The translations under genes were made by a program, and so were the position numbers. A stretch of DNA of 9,166 bases, taken from assembly GCA_947472635.1 (NCBI GenBank), contig CANJDY010000088.1:1-9166 (forward strand), read 5' to 3'. Shown piece after piece: positions 6,345 through 9,166 of the stretch (positions are counted from its first letter, which is position 1; every line of letters begins with the position of its first letter). The notes under the pieces were generated by a model. It saw only the letters and a program-made list of their open reading frames with translations. It had not been told where the DNA came from and made no database searches. Source of the DNA: Chitinophagaceae bacterium (lineage in GTDB: Bacteria > Bacteroidota > Bacteroidia > Chitinophagales > Chitinophagaceae).

Positions 6345-7880
6345 ATGAAAAATAAAATTTCACTATGGCTACTGCTTATCCTTATGGGAAGCGGCTGCGT
6401 TCAGGCACAATCATTTTATGATGTTACCAAGTTTGGCGCCAAAAAAGATAGCAGTGCCAAAGCAACCAGGGCTATTAAAAAAGCCATTGATGCAGCTTCA
6501 AAATCGGGTGGGGGTACCATTTATTTCCCTGCAGGAAAATATTTGACAGGCCCCATTCAGTTGAAAAGCAATATTACCATCTTTATTGATGCGGGGGCAG
6601 AGTTGAATTTCAGTGATGATTTCAATGATTACTTGCCAATGGTTGAAACTAGGTATGAAGGGGTGGATGTGATGAGTTTTTCTCCTTTGTTTTATGCATA
6701 CAAAGAAGAAAATATTTCAATTACTGGAAGGGGTAAAATAAATGGACATGGAAAAAAATGGTGGGATTATGTAGAGGGCTTCAAGGATAATCAGCCTCGC
6801 AATAGCTGGCAAAAAATGTTTGATAGTTTGAATCGTACTATGCTGATGCCCGATGAGGCTCGCCAAATGAAAAGGGGGTTTTTGCGACCTCCCTTTATTC
6901 AACCCATGTACTGCAAAAACGTATTGATAGAGGGCATTACAATTACCAATTCTCCATTTTGGACTGTGAATCCAGAATTTTGTGAGAATGTTACTGTTCA
7001 GGGGGTTACCATCAATAATCCGCACTCACCCAATACAGATGGCATCAATGCGGAGTCTTGTAAATATGTTCATATATCCAACTGTCATATCAGTGTAGGA
7101 GATGATTGTATTACCATCAAGTCGGGTAAGGATATTCCGGGACGAACTAAAAATATGCCTGCAGAAAACTATACGATTACTAACTGCACGATGTTATCAG
7201 GTCATGGTGGTGTTGTAATTGGAAGTGAAATGAGTGGCGGGGTTAAAAAAATAGTTATCAGCAATTGTGTATTTGATGGAACGGATCGAGGTATTCGCAT
7301 TAAAACTACTCGGGGTCGCGGCGGTGTGGTGGAAGATATCCGGGTCGATAATATTGTGATGAAAAATATCCGCGAGCAAGCTATTGTGCTTGACATGGAA
7401 TATGCAAAAGTAAAACCTGAGCCATTGAGTGAACGTACCCCAAAGTTTAGGAACATACGATTTAGTAATATTACCGCTTATACTAGGCAGGCAATGTATA
7501 TTAATGGGCTGGAGGAGATGCCTGTGCAGGAAATTAGCCTCAATGATGTAGTGTTTGAGGCGGAGACGGGCATAGTTATTAAAAATGCCAAAGATATTGA
7601 GTTGCACAACGTTCGAGTGAACACCAAAAAAGGAGTACCCTTACAAGTGGTGAATACGGAAAGATTAGCTATTGATGGACTGGTTACCACCCTTCCATTA
7701 GCTGAAATACCCGTGATACAAGTTGCCAATGTAAAGGATGTTTTGATACGCAATTGCTGGCCATTGGAGGGCACCAAAATATTTGTAGAAGTGAAAGGAG
7801 CCAATGGTAAAAATGTACACTTCCGTAACAATGAATTGGGTGAGGCAGTTGTTAAGTACTTGGATGACGATAAAAAATAA
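6345..7880 (+). CDS. Exported GH28 polygalacturonase-family glycoside hydrolase
   Basis: This 511-residue enzyme should hydrolyse alpha-1,4-galacturonosyl linkages of pectin by inversion. The N-terminus starts FYDVTKFGAKKDSSAKATRA (24-43), then GGGTIYFPAGKYLTGPI (55-71), the usual GH28 beta-helix opening. All catalytic motifs are intact: NTDG (230-233, Asp232), GDDC (252-255, Asp253/Asp254), GHG (286-288, His287) and RIK (318-320). The segment ITGRGKINGHGKKWWDY (126-142) is typical of Bacteroidota GH28 proteins. The signal peptide most likely ends VQA|QS at residue 21, with Gln at +1. A Cys at 18 preceded by GSG makes a lipoprotein possible, but the -3 residue is Gly rather than Leu, so signal peptidase I is favoured. 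It starts 27 bp after the preceding glycosidase gene, so co-transcription is very likely. Exo or endo action, and galacturonan or rhamnogalacturonan preference, cannot be read from the sequence. Confidence 0.93.
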   Translation: MKNKISLWLLLILMGSGCVQAQSFYDVTKFGAKKDSSAKATRAIKKAIDAASKSGGGTIYFPAGKYLTGPIQLKSNITIFIDAGAELNFSDDFNDYLPMVETRYEGVDVMSFSPLFYAYKEENISITGRGKINGHGKKWWDYVEGFKDNQPRNSWQKMFDSLNRTMLMPDEARQMKRGFLRPPFIQPMYCKNVLIEGITITNSPFWTVNPEFCENVTVQGVTINNPHSPNTDGINAESCKYVHISNCHISVGDDCITIKSGKDIPGRTKNMPAENYTITNCTMLSGHGGVVIGSEMSGGVKKIVISNCVFDGTDRGIRIKTTRGRGGVVEDIRVDNIVMKNIREQAIVLDMEYAKVKPEPLSERTPKFRNIRFSNITAYTRQAMYINGLEEMPVQEISLNDVVFEAETGIVIKNAKDIELHNVRVNTKKGVPLQVVNTERLAIDGLVTTLPLAEIPVIQVANVKDVLIRNCWPLEGTKIFVEVKGANGKNVHFRNNELGEAVVKYLDDDKK

Positions 7881-7952
7881 TTACTTCTCCTATTACTTCC
7901 TTTTGAATTAAATAATAACTTGTTTAGATTGAAAATAAATACAAAATTTTTT

Positions 7953-9166
7953 ATGACGAAATTGTTTACAAATACTTGTTTGCTATTCTGCCTGTTTTTT
8001 TTAGTTATCAATAAAGCTTGGTCACAGGACCTAACACTCTGGTACAAACAACCTGCGGTTAAATGGACGGAAGCTTTACCTATTGGCAATGGACGAATTG
8101 GCGCAATGGTGTTTGGTGGAGTAGGACAGGATAGGATTCAATTTAACGAAGAAACTTTATGGACTGGTGAGCCGAGAAACTACAACAAGCCAAGTGCTTA
8201 TAAATATTTGGATTCCATCCGGAAGTTATTATTTGAAGGGAAGCAACTGTCCGCAGATGCTCTTGCTGAAAAAGAATTTTTGGGCCTAAAAAGTAATGAA
8301 GGGAATAGGGGATTATGGGTTGACCAAATAAAAATGGGAAAGGGAATAAAGGGTAATCCTGCATTGGAAAATTTTGATGACAGTAAGTGGAAACTGATGC
8401 AGGTGCCTTCTTATGAAGGTTGGGAGGTAGCAGGCTTTCAAGGATTAGATGGCGCGGTATGGTTACGTACTAGCTTTACTTTGCCTATTGGTTGGGAAGG
8501 GAAGGAAATAACACTTGACCTGAATCGAATTCGAGATCATGATTTTACCTACGTAAATGGTAAATTAATCGGTACACAGGAAAATACCGAACCAAGGAAA
8601 TATTTGATTTCAAAAGAAATTTTGCATCCAGGTAAAAATACACTTGCTATTCAGGTATTGAACTATTTTGATAAGGGAGGAATTGTAGGGTATAAAGATA
8701 CCGCTCTTCATATTGGATTGTTTCCTGTGGGCGATCATTTGAATAAAATATCACTAAACGGCCAGTGGAAATATTTCATACAAAATGATGATCCACCAAC
8801 GGTAGGAAGTTACCAGGCAAGTTATCAACCCTTTGGAGATTTGAACTTACAATTTAAGGATACAGCGAATTACATCAATTACAAGCGGTCACTAGATTTA
8901 AAAAATGCCATCGCCACCACTTCTTATACCGCCAATGGAATTGATTTTAGCCGCTCCTATTTTGTAAGTCAGCCCAACCAGTTGCTGGCAATTCATTTAA
9001 CTGCCTCCAAAATGGGTAGTGTCAATTTTGAAGCAGCTGTAAGCAGTCCCCACCGGAATTTTTCTGTAAAAAAAATTAATAGCAACACAATTTCACTTTC
9101 AGTGAAAGTGAGAAATGGCATATTGAGGGGAGAAAGTTATTTGCAGGTAGTAGTAACCGGTGGTAA
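7953..9166 (+). CDS. Exported GH95 alpha-L-fucosidase/alpha-L-galactosidase with inserted jelly-roll domain (5' part only)
   Basis: The ORF stays open for 404 codons to the window edge and continues beyond it. A signal peptide (hydrophobic core about 8-20) ends AWS|QD at residue 24. The mature protein opens with the GH95 N-domain: LWYKQPAVKWTEALPIGNGR (29-48), GAMVFGG and RIQFNEETLWTGEPRNY (61-77). The GH95 sequence stops near residue 111 and resumes at YQPFGDLNLQF (291-301) and YKRSLDL (310-316), through FSRSYFVSQPNQLLAIHL (332-349). Between them lies about 175 residues of a GH2/sialate O-acetylesterase-like beta-sandwich (LDGAVWLRTSFTLP, YVNGKLIGT, LHPGKNTLAIQVLNYF, ISLNGQWKY). The alpha-toroid catalytic domain lies outside the window. 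The gene starts 72 bp after GH28 with no terminator between them. Expected products are L-fucose or L-galactose from side chains; which one cannot be told from this half. The ATG at 7953 follows an AT-rich leader without a Shine-Dalgarno sequence and gives a clean signal peptide. Confidence 0.88.
   Translation, partial: MTKLFTNTCLLFCLFFLVINKAWSQDLTLWYKQPAVKWTEALPIGNGRIGAMVFGGVGQDRIQFNEETLWTGEPRNYNKPSAYKYLDSIRKLLFEGKQLSADALAEKEFLGLKSNEGNRGLWVDQIKMGKGIKGNPALENFDDSKWKLMQVPSYEGWEVAGFQGLDGAVWLRTSFTLPIGWEGKEITLDLNRIRDHDFTYVNGKLIGTQENTEPRKYLISKEILHPGKNTLAIQVLNYFDKGGIVGYKDTALHIGLFPVGDHLNKISLNGQWKYFIQNDDPPTVGSYQASYQPFGDLNLQFKDTANYINYKRSLDLKNAIATTSYTANGIDFSRSYFVSQPNQLLAIHLTASKMGSVNFEAAVSSPHRNFSVKKINSNTISLSVKVRNGILRGESYLQVVVTGG

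Noticed and set aside
6393..6401. Lipobox in the GH28 N-terminus (GSGC)
   Set aside because: The -3 residue is Gly, and a better signal peptidase I site (VQA|Q) fitting the pattern of its neighbours follows three residues later.
7880..7900. Near-repeat ATTACTTC twice at 12-bp spacing after the GH28 stop
   Set aside because: There are only two imperfect copies in low-complexity DNA, with no hairpin or known site associated.
7478..8089. 203-codon - strand ORF spanning the GH28 end and GH95 start
   Set aside because: It is a shadow of two well-supported + strand genes, and its composition is not protein-like.

Overview
The window looks like chromosomal DNA from a member of the Bacteroidota, probably Chitinophagaceae-like. 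That placement is an inference. It rests on AT-rich intergenic DNA, the near absence of Shine-Dalgarno sequences, four secreted enzymes whose signal peptides all appear to be cut just before a glutamine (the Bacteroidetes 'Q-rule'), and the kinds of carbohydrate-active enzymes present. No 16S gene or other direct taxonomic marker is in the window.

Layout: (1) Positions 1-89 hold the probable last codons of an upstream gene, closed by a perfect 16-bp hairpin terminator. (2) Positions 118-1682 hold two convergent rRNA-modification genes: a TrmH/SpoU-family 2'-O-methyltransferase (RlmB type, + strand, GTG start) and a 23S rRNA pseudouridine synthase of the RluF type (- strand). (3) Positions 1683-2008 are a 326-bp AT-rich region between divergent genes. 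This is where housekeeping DNA gives way to an accessory carbohydrate locus. (4) From 2009 to the right edge there are four consecutive + strand genes for exported enzymes: a family 1 pectate lyase, a large glycosidase with a GH20/GH67-type N-terminal domain (putative alpha-galacturonidase, possibly GH138), a GH28 polygalacturonase, and a GH95 alpha-L-fucosidase/galactosidase that runs off the window. Gaps between them are 112, 27 and 72 bp with no visible terminator, so they are probably one operon.

Together the four enzymes describe a pectin-degradation locus. The lyase and GH28 would cut homogalacturonan-type backbone, the putative alpha-galacturonidase would remove terminal or side-chain galacturonate, and the GH95 would remove alpha-L-fucose or alpha-L-galactose. 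As I recall, the Bacteroides thetaiotaomicron rhamnogalacturonan-II loci contain the same four families, so RG-II (chain A in particular) is a plausible target. This is inference. No SusC/SusD pair, transporter or regulator is in the window, so it is either one end of a polysaccharide utilisation locus or a SusCD-free enzyme operon.

The most interesting points are the large putative galacturonidase with its Glu pair, the GH95 interrupted by a sialate O-acetylesterase-like jelly-roll domain, the uniform +1 Gln of the signal peptides, and the very short, possibly leaderless, start region of the methyltransferase gene behind the terminator.
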